Below the pieces are notes generated by a model that was given only the letters and a program-made list of their open reading frames with translations, made no database searches and had not been told where the DNA came from. The position numbers and the translations under genes were made by a program. Source: Setomelanomma holmii (Eukaryota > Ascomycota > Dothideomycetes > Pleosporales > Phaeosphaeriaceae). From it: DNA of 64,000 bases. Every line of letters begins with the position of its first letter. Position 1 is the stretch's first letter. The DNA lies in assembly GCA_010015745.1 (NCBI GenBank), contig ML978204.1, positions 62,001-126,000 of the forward strand, written 5' to 3'. Positions 11,349 through 20,657 of this stretch are shown here, one piece after another.

Positions 11349-12055
11349 ATGGACGAGTATGAGGAGGCCATTCTCTTCACATTCGGGGCACTTGAGTCGC
11401 GACTGGATCGTCTGGAGTATATTCTGACTGGACCCCATGCACCGGTTGAGGAGAAACCAAAGACCATCCTCGATCGGATACATCGAATAGAAAGGTTGCT
11501 GCCGGAGCTTAGTGAAAAGACATCACTGCTGGCAGATGTAGATGAGTTGTGTATGTGATCATCATGCAGAGCCAGTGTTCTTTCCGCTAATCGCGGCCAG
11601 TGAGCAAGCACAAAGATGTCCTCACTCCCCCAGACGACTACGACCGAGACCAACCCTCCCTCGACACCGCCCAGAAGGAATTGTTGGTCGTAGAACGCGC
11701 AACCGGCTTCGCAACTACCGCATCCCAGCTCAAAGCACTGGAGGACCAGCAAATCCCCACCAGCGACGGCTTTGCGAAGCTCGCAACGCTACGACCACGC
11801 ATCTCCGAGGTCGAAGACCGTCACCTGCGGCAAGCTCTGAAGATATCCGAGCTGAGGAGAAGAAATGGGCTGGTCAACAAGTGCTATAAGCAAATCCACT
11901 TCATCGGCGCTGGTAGGGTCTGGCTTGACTACCACGTACGGCTCACCAAGGCTCTTACTGTAGTGGAAAGGGAAGAATTTAGGCGCAGGCCCGATGAAGA
12001 GGCAGTCGTGGAGCCGCAGCAAGAAGAAGAGGAAGACGACGACGACGAACTGTGA
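11349..12055 (+). CDS. Dynactin p22/p24 subunit-like protein (RO10-type nuclear distribution)
   Basis: Small, mainly helical coiled-coil protein. In filamentous fungi this family (N. crassa ropy-10, animal dynactin p22/p24) belongs to the dynactin shoulder, needed for dynein-driven nuclear movement. Exons 11349-11550 and 11601-12055 give 218 residues. The N terminus ALESRLDRLEYILTG followed by ILDRIHRIERLLPEL resembles the family's first heptad region. A second helical stretch covers LRPRISEVEDRHLRQALKIS, and WLDYHVRLTKALTVVEREEF comes near the end. The last 30 residues are strongly acidic (runs of Glu and Asp). The exon junction uses GTATGT and ccag and restores Leu-Leu-Ser. The name rests on overall pattern rather than a catalytic motif, so it is less certain than its neighbours. 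Confidence 0.72.
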
Positions 12056-12080
12056 GAGTGGCCTTTCGGTCTGGGCAGAT

Positions 12081-12315
12081 ATGCCGGACGATGTCATAAG
12101 CCCAGAAGGAGAAACACTTCTGAAGTACAAATCACTTGGACTGGACCAACAAGCTGACTCCTTCCTCAAGGTACGCTTTACATCAGCTTCGGCATGATAT
12201 GTGTTCGCCGCATTGATGCTGACACTTTTGACAGCTCGACAGGCGATATTTTACCAGGTTCCCCTGCATGATTGCTTGCGGACGAATGCACCAACATGTC
12301 ACAATCACGAGATGA
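12081..12315 (+). CDS. Possible small two-exon gene, 56 residues
   Basis: An ATG at 12081 opens 30 codons (12081-12170) ending in an AAG followed by gtacgc. A branch-like gctgac and an acag acceptor end the 64-nt intron at 12234, and 12235-12315 continues in phase to TGA. The product is basic with a Cys/His-containing end (FPCMIACGRMHQH) and resembles nothing known to me. It starts 25 bp after the RO10-like stop codon. It may be a spliced 3' untranslated region of that gene instead of a separate coding gene. Confidence 0.25.
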
Positions 12316-13793
12316 TAGTTACAGTCGCTGAACTCTATGAGCAGAACCGTGCACCCACCGAACAGAGCCCAAGAGTGGTCCTCAACTCATCCGTAACTCA
12401 TAGGCTCGAAGTTTGGTTGACAGACTGCCCTTGCTTACGAACATATCCTACCGGCAAGCCATCCATTCAACATCCGATGTCAAGAATCAGCAGCCATTAC
12501 GCAAAATGTCAGGCACGCAGGAGGACATACCCTCTCACTCGAGATACGATTGGCATGATGAACTACGTCGGAAACAGTTCGCCCCAGCTACTCACATGGC
12601 AGGTCTCAGACCAGCTGAATTACATAGCATCCCAGGTATCATATTGGAGTCTGATTCGCGCTGGGAGTTTCAACGCACACTATGATGTCGATGTGATGTG
12701 GTGGTCAAGGTGCGGAAGCGAGGATGCCGTTGGATGTTGTGCGAGGAACGTTTCACCGCCGTCTCAGAGTTGGTGCAAAGCCGAAATGCAGGTTTTCTGT
12801 CCATAGCTTTCGGAACCGTCCGCGTGCTCTGGGAACACTGCAGATCAGTCAGGCACCAAATCCAGGATGCACACGTGCAGCTGTTGTGCTGTCACTCAAC
12901 CATGGCTGGCAGTATGATAGCGGAGTCCGGCAATCAAGAACAATCAAGGCAATGCAAGTTCGAGGGGCGTTTTGTTCAATTGCAACGCTGAGGGCGATGT
13001 GATGTTGCGAACAGCCAGATGCATGACCATGGAGTGCCAATTAGCCAAAAGGCGCCACATGCCGGACCCCAAATCACATATGCGCCCTGCGAATCACAAA
13101 CGACCTAGGAATTCTCTTGATTGCAATTCCACGCGCCGAATCTGAGAGACGGTAAAGAAAGGCTACGTGCCAGCCAGCCGCCGGGTACAACTGCTTCTTT
13201 TTCCAGCATCGACCCGCTCAGCGCAAACGGTGCCATCAGACGCGCGTGTGCCTGGGCCTGGCTTTTGGTGGAGGCCGGGAGGCACAGGCTGACGAGGAGC
13301 GCTGCCATTTTAATCTCTCCACGGCTCTACCGCCAGCCGGCCAATCACGGAACGCCCCCTGCTTTGTCCTGAAACCGTCGCATCTCGCTCCAAATCTCCC
13401 TCCCAACAGCCTCGACAGACACCCACCAGACTCGCTGCATCGACCCTGAGCAGCCGCCGCCCGTCGCACACCATTGCCCGCAAGAAGAACTGCTGGTTGC
13501 TGGCTGTCCGACTGCCGCTGCGTCTGCCCGCGTCGCGTCTCCTCTGCTGCCATTAGCACTGAGGAACACCTCGTATAATCCGCCGCTGCGCCATCGTCGC
13601 TGGACCAGACCTTGCCTGCGCGCATTCACGCTCCTTCGACCGCCCTCCCCTTCACTCCCCAACGCCGCCAACAACAACAACAACAACACCACCACCAACA
13701 CCGCCTAGCCTCCACGCCGGCACCGCCCTTCATTACCTCGCGCACCCCCGCCTGCGAGCATTCGACGTCTCCTGTCCCCGCCGTCGTCGTCAC
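12316..13793. other. Upstream region and long leader of the Sho1 gene
   Basis: No protein-like frame is present. From about 13370 the plus strand becomes C-rich and purine-poor (many CCTC, CGCC and CACC runs), typical of a long pyrimidine-rich fungal promoter and 5' untranslated leader. A CAA/CAC tract lies at about 13669-13705. The rest shows nothing recognisable. Confidence 0.5.
13669..13705 (+). repeat. CAA/ACC trinucleotide tract in the Sho1 leader
   Basis: An uninterrupted CAA run followed by CAC/ACC units lies about 90 bp before the Sho1 start codon. It is a simple microsatellite in the probable untranslated leader. Confidence 0.8.
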
Positions 13794-14893
13794 ATGCCCT
13801 CGTACGGCTCGCTGGGTTCTCCGCCACTGCGCAAAATGGAAAACGGACACGGCTACGGCCAGAGGTCGACCTTTAGCGTCGGCCGCATCATTGGCGATCC
13901 CTTTGCGCTGGCCACCATCTCCATCGGCATTGTGAGTGCCCTCCGCAGCTGAGGGGTTCCGTGAGGCTGACAGCTAATCTCCCACAGCTCGCCTGGATAA
14001 TCGCCTTTGTCAGCTCCATAATATCAGCCATTCGCGGTGGCTTCCCGAACTTTGCATGGTGGACGCTGGTGTTCATGTTCTTCTGCATCGTCGGTGTGAC
14101 CGTCACAGTGGCATCGGATGCTGAGAGGACGTATCATGTTGCGGTAGGTGAAGACGATAATCCAGGGATGCACTTGCTGATATGCGCAGATGGTTGGCTT
14201 CCTCGCCGCTGGACTGGTCTTCACTACCTCGTCCGTCAACTCCCTCGTCTACTCGCCCGTAGCGCCATTCGAGGCTGCCGCTGCCGGTTACATTCTGCTG
14301 TCCATGATTGCCGTGAGTACCCACGACGCACCTGCCTGACACAGATGAGATGGCTCCGTCACTGACATGGCTCTCAGATTGTATGGATCTTCTACTATGG
14401 ATCCCAGCCGCAAGCCAGCCACCGTGCTTTCGTCGACTCGTATGCGCTGCACAAAGAGCACCCCGGCTCGCGCTCGTCGCGACCCCTCACCAACGGCTAC
14501 ACCAGCCGCCCAGAGACTCAGGTCAACAACCAGGCACCCCAGATGTACACTTCCGCGCAACTAAACGGCTTCGAGACATCATCGCCTGTGTCAGGCTACC
14601 CAGGCGGCCCAGCCGGTGCACAAGCGCACAATTCCTCCGCACCCCAGTTCGGCGGCATGAACAACGCAGCAACGCCCACAAACGACGAGCCACAACAAGA
14701 CGCGTCCATCGAGTACCCCTACCGAGCGAAGGCCATCTACAGCTACGAGGCTAACCCCGACGACGCGAACGAGATCAGCTTCCAGAAGCACGACATCCTT
14801 GAAGTCTCCGACGTCAGCGGGCGATGGTGGCAGGCGAAGAAGCCAAACGGCGAGACGGGCATTGCGCCGAGCAACTACCTCATCTTGCTATAG
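13794..14893 (+). CDS. SHO1: High-osmolarity sensor Sho1 (four helices plus SH3)
   Basis: Plasma-membrane osmosensor and scaffold at the head of one branch of the HOG MAP-kinase pathway. Its SH3 domain binds Pbs2. Exons: 13794-13931, 13988-14143, 14190-14312 and 14378-14893, all GT-AG, giving 310 residues, the normal length. The first 35 residues are cytosolic. Four hydrophobic segments follow (ATISIGILAWIIAFVSSI, WWTLVFMFFCIVGVTVTV, GFLAAGLVFTTSSV, YILLSMIAIVWIFYYGSQ). A Pro/Asn/Gln-rich linker leads to a C-terminal SH3 at about residues 250-310, with AIYSYEANPDD, the tryptophan pair in GRWWQAKK and GIAPSNYL. The start was chosen because it gives the conserved FGDPF-like segment (IIGDPFALATIS) just before helix 1. 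Confidence 0.96.
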
Positions 14894-15200
14894 GAGACTG
14901 GATCTCTGCGCGCTTAATGACCATCGCCCACGACTCTCCTTTTCTGTCTAGTTGTATTCTCTGGTCCCGCGTGACCGCATTGGGACGGATCATCGCCGTC
15001 GTTTGTTTTGCCCGACGTGTGTCGGATGCAATTGTGAGTGAGCGTTGGAGTTGCACTTCTGCGGGTATGGTGGGTAGGTCCGGACTTTCTGTTCCTGGCC
15101 TGCTATCTTCCTTGCTCCGCTCGATACCCAGGACTACTGTGGTCTGCCCTTTCTTCATACTTAATCTTAACTTGTGTCTACCATTCTCCGCCGCTGCCGA

Positions 15201-15220
15201 CTTACCTTACCTTACCTTAC
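15201..15220 (+). repeat. CTTAC pentamer, four copies
   Basis: Four perfect head-to-tail CTTAC units lie 300 bp after the Sho1 stop codon, in a pyrimidine-rich stretch. Confidence 0.9.
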
Positions 15221-15504
15221 CTTCCTTCTCTTCGCTTTCCAGCGTGTACTTTTCGTTGATCAGTCTTGGCGACTAAGCAACATGGGCGTTCATTTCGGCG
15301 TTCTTGAGGCTGAACCGAGCCAGCGAGGCTGCGGTCTTCGACAGCTATTGTATTTCTTAGTGGCAAGGCAGCGATCAGGGAGGACGGAGATGGGGCAAAA
15401 ACGCAGTGGGGGCAAGGGAAGCAGAAATGTACATGCAGTGCACAATGTAACAAAAGACTGAGATTCGTAGTTAAGAAAGAAACGTTTCAAGATTGTAACA
15501 TGGA

Positions 15505-15531
15505 TGTGTGTGTGTGTGTGTGTGTGTGTGT
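15505..15531 (+). repeat. TG dinucleotide microsatellite
   Basis: About thirteen TG units run directly into the 24-bp minisatellite that follows. The minisatellite unit also ends in TGTG, which suggests it grew out of this run. Confidence 0.92.
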
Positions 15532-15602
15532 CTGCAGTTCTGTGAGTCCGTGTGTCTGCAGTTCTGTGAGTCCGTGTGTCTGCAGTTCTGTGAGTCCGTG
15601 TG
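15531..15602 (+). repeat. 24-bp minisatellite, three perfect copies
   Basis: The 24-bp unit starts TCTGCAG and ends CCGTGTG. It occurs three times without a mismatch at 15531-15554, 15555-15578 and 15579-15602. Each unit carries one PstI-type CTGCAG. Perfect copies indicate recent expansion. Confidence 0.95.
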
Positions 15603-16336
15603 TAGGTGCAGGTATCTGGGAGAGTGTGTTTAATATGGGGAGATGAAGCGAGAGCAGCGATTAGTACGCATAGGGGTGTAGACGGCGAGAGGCTTTCGTG
15701 ACTGATGAGAGCAAGAGCGTCGTGGGTGACGAGAGCTAAAATCATGCTCACTCTGAGACTTAATAGCAAAGATCCGTACTCTCAGCATAGTTTTCAATCA
15801 CTATAGTGTTCATCTTCAATGTATTGTATTACAGAGCATGCACAGTATGTCGACTACACCCACGCGGGCGGTATGGTAGCAGACTAATTTTCAAACACTA
15901 TATCTGGCTGCAGAACGTGAGCTGTACGTCCCTCGCTAACGTGGGGTCCAGGCAACAAAGTGCCAAACTCGAGCTCAGAGCACTTTGTCCTTTTGAGCTT
16001 ATACCTAGTTGGCCCTTTTTCTCGATGTATGTGCACACCGTCTCTGGCAGCACGGAGAGAACGATGGTACATCTTTTCCCATCGGTACCTAGACGGAGTC
16101 AATGTTTGTCTCGAATGTAGTTCATAGCCTGACGTTACCTACTCCAACAATCCAGTGGAAACCCAACTCCCTGTCTGGCTTTCTCTTTTTTTCTCGACCA
16201 TGCGTACGCCACCAGGGGAAGAAGAACCCCGTACGAGACGGCCGCGAGTACAACAGCCCATATATACCTTTTCTCGCGCTGCAACGAGGCAAACGGTATT
16301 TCAACAGCTTTCCCGTCACTCCCCCTTCTTCGCAGT

Positions 16337-16471
16337 CAAAACCAGATTCTACTTCAAACCCTCAAGCTCTTCATCACTCAGCCTACACTTCTCCCTCAAA
16401 TACTCCTCACTCCCACCAGACTCGTTATCCAACATATCCAGCGTGCGCACCATACTCCTTTTCTTCGCACC
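16337..16471 (-). pseudogene. Relic of the Y_phosphatase3 C terminus
   Basis: Read on the minus strand, 45 codons match the last part of the phosphatase encoded at 17712-18776. The intact gene has GAKEESMLRTLGM, EKYMREKCGLTDDEMEGLK and then RNLVV. The relic has GAKKRSMVRTLDM, EEYLREKCRLSDEELEGLK, then a TAG (16351-16349) and NLVL. I count 28 identical positions of 45. Upstream on the minus strand the similarity fades within a few codons, and no phosphatase loop is present. It is an inverted, truncated and diverged duplicate about 2.3 kb from the matching part of the intact copy. Confidence 0.8.
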
Positions 16472-17711
16472 CACGGGATAGTGCGTGGGGGAGGCGTTGT
16501 GTGGCGCGCTTCAAGTCCTTGCGCGTCTAAGGAGGTTGGCTTAGCTTGGGGCAGGCGATGCTTTGCTTGAACATGCCAGACTAAAATGTGTGTTGCCTTG
16601 ATACAACAGTAAACGTGTTCTGGTATTCGGTGTCTTTGAGTTCACTTGTCGGTCGGGCCAGCGAATGTTTCGATTGAGCGTGCACGAAGATTGGGGAGAG
16701 GACGACATGAGTCAGCCTCCTTCTCTGTGGAATGATGGAGTAGGTAAAGGACCAAGTGTTGCCTTGAGATTGTAGAGGAGAGATCGGGGATGAGGGATAA
16801 GGCTGTGTGTCATCGATTGCTATGAAGGGGCACTGTTGATTTAGGTATGTACTCCGCCTGTGATGTTATTCCATGTCAGAGGAAATCATAAGTCATTTAG
16901 TCTTGACAGAGATAAAGGAATTGATATTACATTGCGTTGGGATATCAGCATAGGCGACACGCACGATTTAAGTTCTTTTCCTTATTCGGTACCTCGGCTT
17001 GTCCGTTGTCGAATCGCGGGGCGACAAAACGCGACCTCGAACTCGATAGTCGACGACCATTGCTTACAGACTCTTGCTTGTGCTACTTAACACTTGTAGC
17101 AGCAATTAGCAGACCTATCGTGTGTATGCTTGACGAGGGTTGTGTCTGGAAAGACGGATCCGAAGTACCAGCAGATACACGGCACACCATATTTTGGCCG
17201 CCTAGCGGTGCTATTGCTGAACAGGCTTGCGTAGTTGATCGCCCGACTGACTATTTTGATCTCTTCCTGAACCGGTCGCCTAAGAAGTTACACTGGACTG
17301 TTAGAGAAGATTGCAGCTTCACGATCGAGCGCGGGCTGGAATCGCCACGACTTGACGGCATCCGGACACCACCTGTTCACTCGAGGAAGGACCACTTCTG
17401 CAACCTTGCGGTGAACAACTTTTCACCAAGACTTCTGCACTTGCAGTTCCGCTTCACTACGTCACAAACAAACAAAAGCCCCTTCACGGCCTCGAAACAT
17501 TACCACAAAGGACTATCACTATCTGAATCACCAAAGGAACATTACTCTACGATATAAATTTCCCACCGGCAACCAAGAGGACCAATCCACACTTGCACAG
17601 CAAACATCAACCACACCCAACTCATCAGTCAACCAGCACCGAGCAAGCAAAACTCAACCATACAAACCACTTTCACCAAGCACCACAGACCAACATCATC
17701 AAAGACTCTAC

Positions 17712-18776
17712 ATGAAAACCTCTACCAAACTCGCCACGCTCATCGCCACCATCACAGCGATCTATCTTGGCCTCCGCACAACCACAATCATGTCCAGCTC
17801 CACCTCCGAGTCAAAGCCAGACCTCCCCTATCCCCCCTTCTACATCATCCCCAACATCTCCAACCTCCGCGACGCCGCCCTGCACCCTCTCACCACCCCC
17901 ACCGGCCCCATCCGTGCTGGCCTCTTGTTCCGCAGCGCCGATGTGTCCAAACTCACTTTACCCGACTGGACTGCCCTGCGCGAGCTCGGAATCGGCCACG
18001 TCTTCGACCTGCGCAGCGCGCCAGAAGTCGAGAAATCTTGGGCACCTGATTCGACGCCAGAATGGGTGCGAGATATGACTGCTGCGGGCGTGCAGCGCTC
18101 CTGGGTCCCCGTGTTCCAAGAAGCCGATTACTCTCCCCAGGGCATTGCGAAGCGCTATGTAAAGTACATGGACGAAGATGTCGCCGGCTTTGTAGAAGCA
18201 TACCGAGACATGCTGCACGCCGGCCCAGGCGCATACGCCACCATCTTCAAATACCTCGCCTCACCCACCCTCCTGCAATTCCCCCTGAGCGAGAAAGCCG
18301 GGGCCCTAATCCACTGTTCCGCCGGCAAAGACCGCACGGGGATCTTCTTCGCCCTGTTATTCACCTACCTCGGCGTCCCCGCTACAGACATTGCCGCAGA
18401 GTACCACCGCACCGAGCTCGGTCTCTCAGACATTCGGAACAGCATCGTCGACCGGCTCTTACAATCACCCGCATTTAAGAATTACATCGCCGCGCAGTCC
18501 AAGGGTCGGAAACTCAAGCAGGCCGAACTTGCCAAGATCGTACAGGATGCGAACGAAGGCAAGGGGTTTGAAGAGGGTGAAGTGAGTCCGGAGATGATGG
18601 CCAAGGGCCGGGCGGCGGCACTGAGGATGGTAGGCGCGAAGGAGGAGAGTATGTTGCGGACGCTGGGCATGGTGGAGGAAGAGTTTGGTGGGGCGGAGAA
18701 GTATATGCGTGAGAAGTGTGGGTTGACAGACGACGAGATGGAGGGGCTGAAGCGGAACTTGGTGGTGCGGGAGTGA
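17712..18776 (+). CDS. Tyrosine-protein phosphatase, Y_phosphatase3 family
   Basis: Single-exon gene for a 354-residue member of the fungal/bacterial Tyr/Ser phosphatase family Y_phosphatase3. The N-terminal block reads NISNLRDAALHP and IRAGLLFRSADVSKLTLPDW, the usual family start. FDLRSAPEVE follows, and the catalytic loop HCSAGKDRTG sits at about residue 201 with Cys and Arg in place. A basic/acidic helical C terminus ends LKRNLVVRE. The first 25 residues (LATLIATITAIYLGL) could be a signal anchor. A second in-frame ATG at 17790 would give a soluble form lacking it. A decayed copy of the C terminus lies inverted upstream. The physiological substrate cannot be told from sequence. Confidence 0.92.
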   Translation: MKTSTKLATLIATITAIYLGLRTTTIMSSSTSESKPDLPYPPFYIIPNISNLRDAALHPLTTPTGPIRAGLLFRSADVSKLTLPDWTALRELGIGHVFDLRSAPEVEKSWAPDSTPEWVRDMTAAGVQRSWVPVFQEADYSPQGIAKRYVKYMDEDVAGFVEAYRDMLHAGPGAYATIFKYLASPTLLQFPLSEKAGALIHCSAGKDRTGIFFALLFTYLGVPATDIAAEYHRTELGLSDIRNSIVDRLLQSPAFKNYIAAQSKGRKLKQAELAKIVQDANEGKGFEEGEVSPEMMAKGRAAALRMVGAKEESMLRTLGMVEEEFGGAEKYMREKCGLTDDEMEGLKRNLVVRE

Positions 18777-19268
18777 CTGCATGGTAGTGCTGGTCCGAGG
18801 GATGGGGTGAGGTTGTGAAAAGGGTGAGAAGCTGGAAGAGGTGATTAGTGGGTGTATATGTGATGTCTGAGATATATGAAAAGGTATGGACGACATAGAC
18901 TAGAATGGTGTGGTAGAATTACATGGTACACCCATGTTTGTAGACTTTGTCGAGTAAATGTTTCATTTGTTCGAACTTTTTGTGTCTCCCGCGTATTCAA
19001 TCAGACTTTTCCCCAATTCCAAGCACCGAGAAAGAATTTGAGATGCTATATTCATACAAACGAAAGGACAGCGCGCACTGCTTTTGACATCCGAAAATCA
19101 AATAATCTCACAAGAAAGCACTTTTCTTCGCTTGCTTTTGAGTAAAAGAGAGAAGACATATAAGGGAGAAGGAAGTGGTGTCGTGTTGGACCTTTGGAGG
19201 GAGAATTATCGATGTAGAAGAGTAAATTGTGATGTAGGATGTGTCAGAAAATAGTCGATGTTTGGAGT
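18777..19268. other. Convergent intergenic region
   Basis: This is 492 bp between the 3' ends of the phosphatase and PQ-loop genes. It is rather AT-rich, with no gene or repeat seen. Confidence 0.5.
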
Positions 19269-20657
19269 TCATCGTTTTATAACAGCAGTGGGTGGTGTTT
19301 GGAGTGGTGGAGTCGATGTGTCGAGGGTTCTGTTCAACGGCTTGGTGGCCATCCAGGTATCATCATTCCGCTCGCTTGGTTCTTCAATCGAATTGCTGTG
19401 TCGTGTCGTGGGCTCCTTCTCATCGTGGCAAGCCTCGATATCGACAATCGTCTCCACCGACTCGGACCGCAGCAGCTTCTTCGACGGGTGCTTGTTGACA
19501 TACTCATCGTATGTCATACCCGCTTTCTTTGCCTCTCGCCGCACATGCCTGACACGCCACAGCCAGATAGCCTGGGACGCAAAGATTCCCGTCTCCAGTA
19601 CCATGCAGGCAATGTACAAGCTCGCACCCAGAGCATCGAACCACTGCTGTGCGACGACAGCCATGAGGGAGAAAAAGGCACCAGAGTAGTCGATTGTGAG
19701 AAACCAGAAGTCGATGCCGATGACTCTGCCGTTGCGTTTCGCGAGCTCGAAGTAGGGAGGAATGAGACCAACGACTTGGATGACTGACGCCAAAATCGCC
19801 ATCAGCATCATTGGCCAGTTGACGCCTCTGCTGTATGGTCCTCGTAGAGTAAGGATGAGGATCAGTTCCATGACTCCGAAGCTAGCTGCGATCGCGATCG
19901 TGGCTAGGGTTGCTGTCCAGGCTCGCCACTTACTGCCGGGCATTAGCATGTCTCTAGTATTCCATGGAAGCGACTCACTTGTGATAGTACAATGTCTGGC
20001 CCCACGCGATCAGGGTGAGACTTGCGAAGGCTTGTGGCTGGAATTTGAGGGCGAAGTTGAAGTTCTGGGCACGATTAGAACCATTTGGTAGTCTGATGAG
20101 ACCACCATTACCTGAACAATCGCATACACACCGAAGGGTACACCACCTGTGACCATTAGCTGACTCCTGCGGGAGGAATGACCGCCGTACATATCGACCA
20201 TAGTATGAGCATCGTCCCTGGCAGCCCATCCGTGTTCTTGCGGCGATAGTTGTGCCATATTCTGCTTTGGTCAGCTCGTGTTGCGTGCTTCCTGTGATCG
20301 GGCTTACTGTGGTATTATCTATGATTGTCAGCGATGATCAACGAGTGCAGCACTGATACTTTGCTAACCTGAATGCACCAGCAGCTTTACGCATGATAAC
20401 ATTAGCATATATGCAGTTCTTCATTTTTGAAGATGCTTACACTGCACTAACGTTAGCAAACAGAAAGATCACCAGACTCGGAGCTCTTACCAGTTCCGAT
20501 GGTCTATGGTGCAGAACATGTTAGTGAATTCGTTGGGCTTAAAGGTGCGGGTAGCTTACACCAAGGACATTCGCGGCCTAAGAATGGATGTCAGTAACTT
20601 GATCTCGACTGTAGTCGATACACTAACTGGTGGTATGTTTTCCTGTGGTCTGTCCAT
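19269..20657 (-). CDS. PQ-loop repeat membrane protein with micro-exons
   Basis: Seven-helix PQ-loop protein related to the fungal lysosomal/vacuolar amino-acid exporter superfamily; the substrate is unknown. A consistent 314-residue reading needs ten exons: 20657-20628, 20577-20560, 20503-20491, 20441 (one base), 20384-20369, 20318-20308, 20261-20191, 20146-20112, 20064-19979 and 19932-19269. They restore the first PQ motif: NVLGTIGTV, CWCIQ, IIPQIWHNYRRKNTDGLPG, then LWSICGVPFGVYAIVQ. The second motif, VIQVVGLIPPYFELAKR, lies in the last exon, followed by GIDFWFLTIDYSGAFFSL. A polar 80-residue tail ends the protein. Every intron has GT and AG ends. The one-base exon supplies the middle T of a Val codon; a 4-nt alternative (20446-20443) would add a His. 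The C-terminal two thirds are certain and the micro-exons need transcript proof. Confidence 0.85.

Larger units (their letters stand above)
14894..17711. other. 2.8-kb intergenic region with simple repeats and a gene relic
   Basis: No intact gene is seen. The region contains a CTTAC pentamer run, a TG run with a 24-bp minisatellite and, on the minus strand, a decayed phosphatase C terminus; these are listed separately. The last 200 bp before 17712 are A/C-rich and look like a fungal leader. Confidence 0.55.

Noticed and set aside
16937..17557. 206-codon plus-strand frame upstream of the phosphatase
   Set aside because: Non-ATG start and text unlike any protein family; lies in the probable promoter and leader of the phosphatase gene.
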